Source: Clostridiaceae bacterium (GTDB lineage: Bacteria > Bacillota > Clostridia > Saccharofermentanales > UBA5734). Taken from it: 42,044 nt of DNA. Location: assembly GCA_012729935.1 (NCBI GenBank), contig JAAYBY010000192.1, forward strand, positions 1 to 42,044, given 5' to 3'. Positions 25,888 to 33,077 of the stretch are shown piece by piece (within the stretch, counting starts at the first letter, position 1; each line of letters opens with the position of its first letter). The notes below the pieces were generated by a model. The model was not told the DNA's origin, did not search any database, and saw nothing but the letters and a program-made list of their open reading frames with translations. Position numbers and translations under genes: made by a program.

Positions 25888-25932
25888 CAACCTGCCTGAA
25901 TAGCGGAGGGGTAGAGTCCGAACAGGAGGTTG
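25888..25932 (+). promoter_or_regulatory. Hairpin sequestering the sORF ribosome site
   Basis: CAACCT-G-CCTG (25888-25898) pairs with CAGGAGGTTG (25923-25932), ten base pairs with one bulged G, covering the whole AGGAGG (25924-25929). An inner stem CGGA/TCCG (25904-25907 with 25917-25920) with a 9-nt purine-rich loop stacks above it. In this fold the ORF at 25938 could not be translated. Confidence 0.6.
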
Positions 25933-25937
25933 TTGAA

Positions 25938-26024
25938 ATGCTGAAATTCAGAAAAATTCTGGGTATTCTTGCTTCTTTGCTGGCAATGGTTCTTGCAACC
26001 GGCGCACATTGGAGAATTATCTGA
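25938..26024 (+). CDS. Small hydrophobic peptide, 28 aa, unknown
   Basis: An ATG 8 nt after a consensus AGGAGG opens a 28-codon frame ending in TGA at 26022. The peptide has a basic start (MLKFRKIL), a hydrophobic core (GILASLLAMVLATGA), and a short polar/aromatic end (HWRII). It looks either like a one-helix membrane peptide or like a bare signal peptide. It lies inside an inverted-repeat element and its ribosome site is buried in a hairpin, both reminiscent of type I toxin messages. Alternatives are a secreted signalling peptide or the remnant of a secreted-protein gene; the other forward frames after the core stop within about 15 codons, so no longer protein can be rebuilt. I know no homologue. 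Confidence 0.5.
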   Translation: MLKFRKILGILASLLAMVLATGAHWRII

Positions 26025-26137
26025 CACAGTCATAAATATTTCCGATCAAGAGATCGGAATTGATCAACAGCCGGTCTGTCATTTTATATAGATTTGCATC
26101 AGGTGATGCCATCGATTGGCAGGTGTGACATATAAAA

Positions 26138-27466
26138 ATGCGGAAACCAGCAGCGATCTATATTGCTTTTTGTATCCTGGCAGGTCTGGGATCGCTCGTT
26201 TTCCTAACGGTGCATGACTTCGAGATTTTGCGGACAATCTATCCCGGAGTCTTATTTTTTTCGATTCTGGGGGTCGTCGCTGAATCCCAAAGTCTGGCGA
26301 TTGACGAGAATAAGGCGATATCAATCGCATTTGCCATTGATATCTGTGCGTTGCTTCTTTTCGGACTGGCCGGTGCAGCCTGGGTTTCATTTTGTACTGC
26401 GTTTTTTTCCATCATGGATTTTGACCGCGGCAGAAAAGAACATGTACTGAACACGCCGCTTCACAAAAGCCTGATGAATGCTTCCAATTATATTCTGTCA
26501 ATTCTGGCTTGCGGCTGGATTTACCATGCCCTGGGCGGACGCTTCTTGATCGATGTCAATCCGCAGGGCCTTGATGCTACATTTCTTTACATTGTTCAAG
26601 TGCTTCCGATTATTTTAGTCGGATTGATCGTCTATGTCTTTGTCAATACGCAGACCATCATGATATATTTCTATTTCCAGAGCCCGTCAGGGATGAAAAT
26701 TGTTCGTGAGTGGTTTCAGATTTTTAAATGGTCAATTTTGAGCATGATCCTGATTGGTGCGCTGGGTGTCATCCTGACCGGTGTCTATCATGCACTTGGA
26801 TTTGTCGCGGTTCTGTTGTTTTACGCCCCGTTTATGCTGTTTCGGTATGCGTATGTCGGAATGACATCAATACAAAAAGGCTATATTGACACGATTCAGG
26901 CTTTTTCGGCCGCACTTGAAGCAAAAGATACCTATACGATCGGCCATGCACGACGCGTTGAAAGATACTGCGAGATTATTGCCAATGAACTGCATTTATC
27001 ACATTCACGCACAAAGGTGCTCAAATATGCGTCGCTGCTCCATGATATTGGCAAAATTGGCATACCGGAGGCCATACTGAACAAAAATGACCGGCTTACA
27101 GACGAAGAATTCGAGGAAATAAAAAAGCATCCGGTTATTGGTGCACAGATGCTTGAAGGCATTCAATTCCTGAAACGGGAGGTTCAGATCATTCGGGCTC
27201 ATCATGTACATTTCGACGGTCAGGGCTACCCTGCAGATGCGATTGAAGAAAGCAAACAGTTAGAGGCTCAGATTCTCTGTGTGGCGGATTCATTTGATGC
27301 GATGACCTCGGACAGGGCGTATCGGGCTGCGATGTCCTACGAAGAGGCTGTCGACGAACTGCTGCGTCATTCCGGAACGCAGTTTTCACCTGAGATTGTA
27401 CAAGCGCTGATTCGCGGTCTTGAACGGCTGCGGGCGAATGATCAGCTTGAAAGAGCTTTAAAGTGA
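26138..27466 (+). CDS. HD-GYP domain protein with multi-helix membrane sensor
   Basis: Probable cyclic-di-GMP phosphodiesterase. Residues 1 to about 240 contain six to eight hydrophobic segments (for example AIYIAFCILAGLGSLVFL and AFAIDICALLLFGLAGAAW), a MASE-like input domain. Residues about 250-440 form the HD-GYP output domain: TIGHARRVERYC (H270), LLHDIGKIGIPE (H302-D303, K306), KHPVIGAQML, HHVHFDGQGYP (H355-H356, GYP 363-365) and ADSFDAMTSDRAYR. All metal-binding and GYP residues are present, so activity is expected. The ATG at 26138 has AGGTG about 12 nt upstream, a rather long spacing. No c-di-GMP riboswitch was recognised before it. A DUF5317 gene follows after 31 nt. The input signal is unknown. 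Confidence 0.92.
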   Translation: MRKPAAIYIAFCILAGLGSLVFLTVHDFEILRTIYPGVLFFSILGVVAESQSLAIDENKAISIAFAIDICALLLFGLAGAAWVSFCTAFFSIMDFDRGRKEHVLNTPLHKSLMNASNYILSILACGWIYHALGGRFLIDVNPQGLDATFLYIVQVLPIILVGLIVYVFVNTQTIMIYFYFQSPSGMKIVREWFQIFKWSILSMILIGALGVILTGVYHALGFVAVLLFYAPFMLFRYAYVGMTSIQKGYIDTIQAFSAALEAKDTYTIGHARRVERYCEIIANELHLSHSRTKVLKYASLLHDIGKIGIPEAILNKNDRLTDEEFEEIKKHPVIGAQMLEGIQFLKREVQIIRAHHVHFDGQGYPADAIEESKQLEAQILCVADSFDAMTSDRAYRAAMSYEEAVDELLRHSGTQFSPEIVQALIRGLERLRANDQLERALK

Positions 27467-27497
27467 GCGATCATTTGAAAAGCAGTGGAGTGAGCCC

Positions 27498-28058
27498 ATG
27501 ATTCTGATTGTCTGTATCCTGGGTATTGGCGTCGGTCTCCTGACCGGCGGACGGTTTCAGAGTATTCTGCACAAGCGCTTTCGAATGAAACCGGTTCTTG
27601 TCTTGTCTCTTGTCTGTGAGTTGTTTCTGGCGTCGCCGGCCATTGATGACTGGCTGAGACAACTGAATTATCATCCGACAATACGTGTCTCAGCTGTCAT
27701 CGTTCAGTATGGGCTGATCATTCTTTTTTTAGCGGTCAATCGTATGAAACCCGGCTTTCTTCTGGTTATGGCAGGCAGTCTGATGAACGCGCTGGTCATG
27801 ATTGCCAACGGCGGTCAGATGCCGATTGGCCGGGTGATTCTGACGTTTGGTGAACAGGCGGCCGCAAAAATCGACCTGTCACCACACTATTTTCTGGCAT
27901 CAGGTACCGAACCTTTACTTTTTTTAGGAGATATCATTCCCTGCTGGATCTATATGATCAGTGTTGGTGACATTGTAATCAGCCTTGGCCTGTTTATTTT
28001 TGGCATCTATCTTCCGAAGAAAATAACACGGCAGAGGACGTTGCCTGACCATCGCTGA
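27498..28058 (+). CDS. DUF5317 family membrane protein
   Basis: A 186-residue polytopic protein with about five hydrophobic stretches. MILIVCILGIGVGLLTGGRF and the conserved MNALVMIANGGQMPI, followed by FLGDIIP near the C-terminus, are typical of DUF5317. No function is known for the family. It follows the HD-GYP gene with GGAGTGAG before the ATG and probably shares its transcript. A T7 run follows the stop at 28074-28080, but only a very weak stem precedes it. Confidence 0.8.
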   Translation: MILIVCILGIGVGLLTGGRFQSILHKRFRMKPVLVLSLVCELFLASPAIDDWLRQLNYHPTIRVSAVIVQYGLIILFLAVNRMKPGFLLVMAGSLMNALVMIANGGQMPIGRVILTFGEQAAAKIDLSPHYFLASGTEPLLFLGDIIPCWIYMISVGDIVISLGLFIFGIYLPKKITRQRTLPDHR

Positions 28059-28112
28059 CGAACAGTATGTACTTTTTTTATCAATCTTTCTTGTCAACAT
28101 TGTCAATCAGAG

Positions 28113-28141
28113 TTGAACAATCAGAAGACATTCGGTATACT
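28113..28141 (+). promoter_or_regulatory. Sigma-A promoter of pta-ackA
   Basis: TTGAAC (28113-28118), a 17-nt spacer and TATACT (28136-28141), 40 nt before the pta start. The TTG of the -35 is also an in-frame start codon, which is why a longer pta frame appears. Confidence 0.75.
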
Positions 28142-28181
28142 TTGGGATGGCATTAATCCAGAGAAAAGAGAGGATATTTGT

Positions 28182-29171
28182 ATGGGTTTTATTGATACCA
28201 TCATAGAAAGAGCTAAGACTGACAAGAAGACAATCGTACTGCCGGAGTCCGCAGATCTCCGGGTGATCGAAGCGTGCGCCAAACTTCTGGCTGCAAAAAT
28301 AACCAATGTTGTGATGATTGGAGACCGGGAGACAATCCAGTCTTCTGCACCGCAGTTTGATCTTTCAGAAGCCCGTTTTGTTGATCCTGCCACGAGTCCG
28401 GATTTTGATGATTACGCGACGACGCTTTTTGAAATGCGGAAGGCGAAGGGAATGACGCTTGAACAGGCACGTGAAACCATGCTGAATCCTCTTTATTACG
28501 CGGTGATGATGGTTAAGAAAAATGAAGCTGACGGTATGGTCGCAGGTGCTGTCAACAGCACATCTGCCACCTTGAGACCTGCTTTGCAAATTCTCAAGAC
28601 CGCACCCGGTACCAAACTGGTATCCGCGTTTTTTATGATCATTGTTCCTGACTGCTCCTATGGTTCCGATGGTACGTTCCTGTTTGCGGATAGCGGTTTG
28701 GTAGAAAATCCGGATGCGGATCAGCTGTCAGAAATCGCTTTGTCATCGGCCAAAACATTCCGCACACTGGTCCATCAGGATCCTTATGTTGCCATGCTGT
28801 CCTATTCGACATATGGCAGTGCCAGGAGTCCTCTGACAGAAAAAGTAGTAGAGGCAACACGTCTGGCTAAAGAAAAAGCTCCTGATCTCATGCTCGATGG
28901 AGAACTGCAGGTCGATGCAGCACTTGTTGAACAGGTGGGTAAAAGCAAAGCACCCGGCAGTTCGGTGGCCGGTAAAGCCAATGTGCTGGTTTTCCCTGAC
29001 CTGAACTCGGGAAATATCGCCTACAAACTGGCGCAGCGTCTCGCGAAGGCGGAAGCCTACGGCCCGATCACACAGGGTATCGCAAAGCCGGTCAATGATT
29101 TGTCACGCGGCTGTTCAGCTGATGATATCGTCGGTGTGGCAGCGATAACAGCTGTACAGGCTCAGGAATAA
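28182..29171 (+). CDS. pta: Phosphate acetyltransferase
   Basis: Interconverts acetyl-CoA and acetyl phosphate. The 329-residue product is the short, single-domain (type I) Pta usual in Firmicutes. Visible signatures are KKTIVLPESADLRVIEAC at the start, MVAGAVNSTSATLRPALQIL (substrate loop), FADSGLVENPDADQLSEIAL, AMLSYSTYGSA and the C-terminal NVLVFPDLNSGNIAYKLAQRL with GPITQGIAKPVNDLSRGC. The start is the ATG at 28182 with GAGAGG upstream; 23 extra in-frame codons upstream cover the promoter. With ackA, 45 nt downstream, it forms the acetate-producing, ATP-yielding branch of fermentation, or the acetate-assimilating branch in reverse. Confidence 0.96.
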   Translation: MGFIDTIIERAKTDKKTIVLPESADLRVIEACAKLLAAKITNVVMIGDRETIQSSAPQFDLSEARFVDPATSPDFDDYATTLFEMRKAKGMTLEQARETMLNPLYYAVMMVKKNEADGMVAGAVNSTSATLRPALQILKTAPGTKLVSAFFMIIVPDCSYGSDGTFLFADSGLVENPDADQLSEIALSSAKTFRTLVHQDPYVAMLSYSTYGSARSPLTEKVVEATRLAKEKAPDLMLDGELQVDAALVEQVGKSKAPGSSVAGKANVLVFPDLNSGNIAYKLAQRLAKAEAYGPITQGIAKPVNDLSRGCSADDIVGVAAITAVQAQE

Positions 29172-29216
29172 GAGGTTCACTCAACTCGTTTTGGAGTTAT
29201 CGGGGAGGTTTCATAC

Positions 29217-30422
29217 ATGAATGTTCTGGTGATTAACGCAGGCAGTTCTTCGTTGAAGTACCAGTTTCTCAACGCACTGTCCGGCGATGTTCTGGCAAGA
29301 GGCAATGCTGAACGGATTGGTTTGAAGGATTCACTGATCAAGCATAGTCTCAATGGAGCACCTGCTATCAAGATCCCAGTCGATATGCCCAATCATAAAG
29401 TCGCCGTGCAGGCGGTGCTTTCTGCATTGACATCCGAAAAGCACGGCGTGATCAAGGATATGGATGAAATTGATGCTGTTGGACACAGGGTTGTCCATGG
29501 TGGTGAGAAGTTTGCATCCTCTGTTCTCATTACACCGGAGGTGAAGCGCGCGATTCGTTCATGCTTTGAACTGGCTCCGCTGCATAATCCACCGAACATG
29601 ACAGGTATTGAAGCGTGTGAAGAAGCCATGCCGGGTGTCCCTCAAGTCGCAGTCTTTGATACGGCTTTTCACCAGACCATGCCATCAAAAGCTTACATTT
29701 ACGCGCTGCCTTACGAACTCTACGAGAAGCATGGCATCAGACGATACGGATTTCACGGTACGTCTCACGCCTACGTGTCTCAGCGTGCTGCCGCGTTACT
29801 TGAAAAACCGTATGACAAACTGAAAATCATCAGCTGCCATCTCGGCAACGGTTCTTCGATCGCTGCGATCCGCTACGGACGCTGTGTTGATACATCCATG
29901 GGATTTACTCCGCTTGCAGGCATTTGCATGGGAACACGCTGTGGTGATATTGATCCGGCGATCGTCACCTTTCTAATGGAAAAAGAAAAGTTGGACCCGC
30001 ATGGTGTTGATAACCTGATGAACAAGGATTCGGGCGTGTTCGGGATCTCCGGTGTCAGCAGTGACTTCAGAGACCTTTATACAGCTGCCGGAGAGGGTAA
30101 TAAACGGGCTTCACTGGCTCTTGATCTGTTCAAATACCAGTGTCGCAAGTATATTGGTGCTTATGCCGCTGCAATGGGCGGTGTTGATGCCGTCGTCTTT
30201 ACAGCAGGAATCGGTGAGAATACAGTGGATATCCGGCAAGGTGCCTGTGAAGGGCTCGACTATATGGGTATTCAACTGGATCCATATAAGAACACCGCGG
30301 TTAAAAGCCGGGAAGCCGTCGTATCGACTGACGAATCACCTGTCAAAGTACTGGTTATTCCAACCAATGAGGAACTGGCGATTGCCCGCGAGACAGCACA
30401 AATCTGCGGTGCTCAAATGTAA
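29217..30422 (+). CDS. ackA: Acetate kinase
   Basis: Transfers phosphate from acetyl phosphate to ADP, yielding ATP and acetate. The 401 residues match the standard length. N-terminal VLVINAGSSSLKYQFL, VGHRVVHGGEKF, ELAPLHNPPNMTGIEA, VFDTAFHQTMP, RRYGFHGTSHAYVS, HLGNGSSIAAI, DTSMGFTPLAGICMGTRCGDIDP and VFTAGIGENTVDIR are all intact. The ASKHA-family Asn, Arg, Asp and His catalytic residues are therefore present. GGGGAGG precedes the ATG. Operon partner of pta. The acetate pool could also feed the TmcAL reaction encoded in this window. Confidence 0.97.
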   Translation: MNVLVINAGSSSLKYQFLNALSGDVLARGNAERIGLKDSLIKHSLNGAPAIKIPVDMPNHKVAVQAVLSALTSEKHGVIKDMDEIDAVGHRVVHGGEKFASSVLITPEVKRAIRSCFELAPLHNPPNMTGIEACEEAMPGVPQVAVFDTAFHQTMPSKAYIYALPYELYEKHGIRRYGFHGTSHAYVSQRAAALLEKPYDKLKIISCHLGNGSSIAAIRYGRCVDTSMGFTPLAGICMGTRCGDIDPAIVTFLMEKEKLDPHGVDNLMNKDSGVFGISGVSSDFRDLYTAAGEGNKRASLALDLFKYQCRKYIGAYAAAMGGVDAVVFTAGIGENTVDIRQGACEGLDYMGIQLDPYKNTAVKSREAVVSTDESPVKVLVIPTNEELAIARETAQICGAQM

Positions 30423-30434
30423 TTATATTAAGAC

Positions 30435-30468
30435 ATCGTGATGCCGGCTGCTTTTCCGGCCTCATGAT
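30435..30468 (+). other. Stem-loop between ackA and proS
   Basis: Bases 30435-30447 pair with 30456-30468: 12 pairs including one G-U, with one mismatch, and a GCCGG/CCGGC core around an 8-nt loop. There is no U-run; the proS ribosome site GGGAG begins at 30471, directly behind the stem. It may partly terminate, protect the ackA 3' end, or modulate proS initiation. Confidence 0.55.
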
Positions 30469-30483
30469 TTGGGAGATCAAACA

Positions 30484-31920
30484 ATGAAAGAATCAGCAAA
30501 AAAAGTTGAAGCCATCACAGCGATGGACCAGGACTTTTCCCAGTGGTACACAGATGTTGTACTCAAAGCTGAGTTGATTGATTACTCAGCAGTCAAAGGC
30601 TGTATGATTTTGCGGCCTTATGGCTACGCAATCTGGGAGAACATCCAGAGCAGTCTTGACAGACGCTTTAAGGAATGTGGCCATGAAAACGTGGCGATGC
30701 CGCTCTTTATACCTGAAAGTCTTCTGCAGAAGGAAAAGGATCATGTCGCCGGTTTTGCACCAGAAGTTGCCTGGGTTACTCAAGGCGGTCAGGAAACATT
30801 GAGCGAGCGTCTTTGCATCCGCCCCACTTCAGAAACACTCTTTTGCGATCACTATTCACATGTGATCCAATCATGGCGGGATCTTCCCAAGTTATATAAT
30901 CAATGGGTTTCAGTTGTTCGCTGGGAAAAGACGACACGTCCGTTCCTCCGTTCAACAGAATTCTACTGGCAAGAAGGGCATACGGCGCATGCAACAGCCG
31001 ATGAGGCGGTTGCCGAGACCTTACAGATGCTCGACATCTATGCGGCGTTTTACCGGGATGTTCTGGCAATCCCCGTGATCAAGGGTAAAAAGACAGAAAG
31101 CGAAAAATTTGCCGGGGCTGTAGACACTTATACGGTTGAGGCGATGATGCACGATGGAAAAGCGCTGCAGTCAGCAACCAGCCATTATTTTGGTGATGGT
31201 TTTGCCCGTGCGTTCGATATTCAATTTGCTGATCAAAATAATCAACTTCAGTATGTTCACCAGACATCATGGGGTCTGTCAACGCGTTCAGTCGGAGCAA
31301 TCATCATGGTGCATGGAGACGACAATGGTCTGGTTTTACCACCTCGTGTCGCGCCTGTTCAAGTGATGATCATCCCGATTGCTGCCCACAAACCGGGTGT
31401 TATTGAGGCTGCTGAAACCTTAAGAACCGAACTTTCCCAGTCTTACCGCGTCAAAATTGACAGCAGTGACAAAATGCCCGGATGGAAATTCAGTGAGTAT
31501 GAGATGAAGGGCGTTCCGCTGAGGCTGGAACTGGGTCCCCGCGATTTGGAGAAAAATCAATGTCTGGCCGTTCGCCGTGATACCGGTGAGAAGATAGCAT
31601 TGTCTCTGGACACTTTAACGCAGTCTGTGTCTGCGTTGCTCGATGACATACACGAGAACTTGTTGAATAAAGCGCAGGAGCGTATGGACAGCCGTATTAG
31701 CTCTGCTGCAGACTGGGACTCGTTTGTCAGGCTGGTTGCTGAAAAACCGGGATTCATTCGTGCGCTCTGGTGTGGTGATCCCGCATGCGAACAGACAGTC
31801 AAGGATGAAACAGGGGCGACCTCCCGCTGCATACCGTTTGATCAGCAGCCGGCTGAAGGATTGTGTATCTGTTGTCAGAAAAAAGCCAAACACATGGTTA
31901 TCTGGGGCAAAGCCTATTAA
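30484..31920 (+). CDS. proS: Prolyl-tRNA synthetase, archaeal/eukaryote-like type
   Basis: Class II synthetase charging tRNA-Pro. The 478-residue form lacks the bacterial editing insertion and carries instead the C-terminal zinc-like domain (LWCGDPACEQTVKDETGATSRC, CICCQKKAK) ending in the conserved Tyr, so it is the type 3 or 'eukaryote-like' ProRS found in some Firmicutes. Core motifs: GCMILRPYGYAIWENIQ, RPTSETLFCDHYSHVIQSWRDLPKLYNQW, RSTEFYWQEGHTAHAT, TSHYFGDGFARAFDIQF and HQTSWGLSTRSVGAIIMVHGDDNGLVLPPRVAPVQV. The ATG at 30484 has GGGAG 8 nt upstream; an in-frame TTG 15 nt earlier overlaps that site. Its stop overlaps the stop of the convergent pseudouridine synthase gene (31917-31920). 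Confidence 0.95.
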   Translation: MKESAKKVEAITAMDQDFSQWYTDVVLKAELIDYSAVKGCMILRPYGYAIWENIQSSLDRRFKECGHENVAMPLFIPESLLQKEKDHVAGFAPEVAWVTQGGQETLSERLCIRPTSETLFCDHYSHVIQSWRDLPKLYNQWVSVVRWEKTTRPFLRSTEFYWQEGHTAHATADEAVAETLQMLDIYAAFYRDVLAIPVIKGKKTESEKFAGAVDTYTVEAMMHDGKALQSATSHYFGDGFARAFDIQFADQNNQLQYVHQTSWGLSTRSVGAIIMVHGDDNGLVLPPRVAPVQVMIIPIAAHKPGVIEAAETLRTELSQSYRVKIDSSDKMPGWKFSEYEMKGVPLRLELGPRDLEKNQCLAVRRDTGEKIALSLDTLTQSVSALLDDIHENLLNKAQERMDSRISSAADWDSFVRLVAEKPGFIRALWCGDPACEQTVKDETGATSRCIPFDQQPAEGLCICCQKKAKHMVIWGKAY

Positions 31921-32894
31921 TCGTTATTCATCCGATAGCCATCCCAGGAAAATTCGGCGGCAGTCATTATTGTCCGGCCAGCCAGCTTCTTGAGCGGACC
32001 ATCACAGACTGGTGAAAAAATCAGATGTGTTGCCCAGAGCTGCTGGTGAGCCACTTTTTTCCCATCAGCCAGAAATGACCGGTTAAATTCGTTGCGGCCA
32101 TACTTGCCATCGCCGACGATCGGGTGACCAATTGATGCCAGATGTGAACGAATCTGGTGTGTTCGCCCGGTAACCAGCTCAACGATCAGTTCTGAGACAT
32201 CTTCATGATCGGGACCGACATTGTGAAAAATCCGGGTAATCTGATAGCACGTCTGGATTTTCAGGTCACCGGGCCTTTTTTGATCATGGATGTAGACGGT
32301 GCTTTGCCGTTCATCTTTTTCAAGCCAGCCGGTCAATTGCCGCATCGACGTTCCATCTGCGCAGCGGACAGGCGTTCCATGTCGGGGAATGCCGCGCACC
32401 AGGCAGGTGTAGCGTTTGATGACACGATTTTGACGCATCTGATCTTGAACTGAGCGGCAAAGGGTTGTGTTTCCGGCGATCATGATCAAGCCGCCCGTCT
32501 GTCTGTCCAGCCGATGGCACAGACACAGATCCGGATTGCGGCGCTCTTCCCGCAGCAGATCGATCAGCGTCGATTCATGGTGTCGGGCAGCAGCTCCGGT
32601 ATGAACGAGCAGCCCCGGTTTCTTTCTGCAGATCAGAACGTGTTCGTCCTCATAGTGTATGTCATATTTTCTGTCTGGCTGCTGTACCCTATCGGGAAGG
32701 AACATGACAACCTGATCGCCAGTAAAGACGACTGAGTCCTGGCGGAGCCGATGTCCGTTGACACGAATATTACGCTTGCGATAAGCCTGGTAGATCATCG
32801 GTGGCCGCAAATGGGTATAACGATTGAGAACAACACTGATCAGACGTTTGCCATTCTCACTCGCGTCAATTGTGAAGGTGAGTGGTTCTGCCAA
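31917..32894 (-). CDS. RluA-family 23S rRNA/tRNA pseudouridine synthase
   Basis: Isomerises uridine to pseudouridine in structured RNA. An N-terminal S4 domain (RLISVVLNRYTHLRPPMIYQAYRKRNIRVNG) precedes the catalytic domain with CHRLDRQTGGLIM. The Asp of HRLD (residue 130 from the TTG start) is the catalytic residue, and HQIRSHLASIGHPIVGDGKYG is the second RluA signature. I choose the TTG at 32894 because AAAGGAG (32906-32912) lies 11 nt upstream and a good promoter overlaps the further in-frame ATGs up to 32948, which have no ribosome site. Length 325 aa. The RNA target (RluC, RluD or YtzG-like) cannot be fixed from the sequence. Confidence 0.9.
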   Translation of the reverse strand: MAEPLTFTIDASENGKRLISVVLNRYTHLRPPMIYQAYRKRNIRVNGHRLRQDSVVFTGDQVVMFLPDRVQQPDRKYDIHYEDEHVLICRKKPGLLVHTGAAARHHESTLIDLLREERRNPDLCLCHRLDRQTGGLIMIAGNTTLCRSVQDQMRQNRVIKRYTCLVRGIPRHGTPVRCADGTSMRQLTGWLEKDERQSTVYIHDQKRPGDLKIQTCYQITRIFHNVGPDHEDVSELIVELVTGRTHQIRSHLASIGHPIVGDGKYGRNEFNRSFLADGKKVAHQQLWATHLIFSPVCDGPLKKLAGRTIMTAAEFSWDGYRMNND

Positions 32895-32943
32895 AGAGGA
32901 TCCTGCTCCTTTCCCGATGAATGTTAATGTCGGGTTCATGTTC

Positions 32944-32973
32944 ATCATACATGCTGTTCCGGGTGGATGGCAA
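32944..32973 (-). promoter_or_regulatory. Promoter of the RluA-family gene
   Basis: On the minus strand TTGCCA (32973-32968), an 18-nt spacer, then TATGAT (32949-32944). It overlaps the first codons of a longer reading frame, supporting the downstream TTG start. Confidence 0.65.
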
Positions 32974-33010
32974 TGTTGTGAAGTAAATTAAAAACAGTCG
33001 GATTCCGTTC

Positions 33011-33039
33011 TTGCCCTACGATGATCATTGGGCTAAACT
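33011..33039 (+). promoter_or_regulatory. Putative promoter of ddl-murI
   Basis: TTGCCC (33011-33016), a 17-nt spacer and TAAACT (33034-33039), about 40 nt before ddl. It is divergent from the RluA-gene promoter. Confidence 0.5.
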
Positions 33040-33077
33040 GGAAACAATCATGACTGGATCATTGGGAGGAAGACAGA

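Larger units (their letters stand above)
25855..26089 (+). repeat. Inverted-repeat-bounded element carrying a small ORF
   Basis: The left arm 25855-25874 (ATATAAGATGACAGACCGGC) and the right arm 26070-26089 are inverted copies with 19 of 20 positions matching. Between them lie an AAGCG triple repeat (25875-25888), a hairpin burying an AGGAGG site, a 28-codon ORF (25938-26024), and an 8-bp hairpin with an AAGA loop (26040-26059). A weak promoter (TTAAGA, 18 nt, TTTAAT, 25827-25856) would start a transcript near the left arm, so both RNA ends would pair. It could be a fold-back small mRNA, a structured non-coding RNA or a MITE-like repeat. No clear target-site duplication flanks it. This element fills most of the 335-nt gap between the two neighbouring genes. 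Confidence 0.7.

Noticed and set aside
25875..25888. AAGCG triple repeat as a CRISPR or iteron array
   Set aside because: There are only three 5-nt units without spacers; too short for either.
25855..26089. MITE as the sole explanation for the inverted repeat
   Set aside because: No convincing target-site duplication flanks the arms, and no second copy is visible in the window; kept only as an alternative.
25803..26137. c-di-GMP riboswitch before the HD-GYP gene
   Set aside because: The sequence does not contain the conserved GEMM-I or type II motifs that I can recall; the main structure is the inverted repeat.
28113..28181. 23 extra codons before pta
   Set aside because: They cover the promoter; the Pta N-terminus and ribosome site fit the ATG at 28182.
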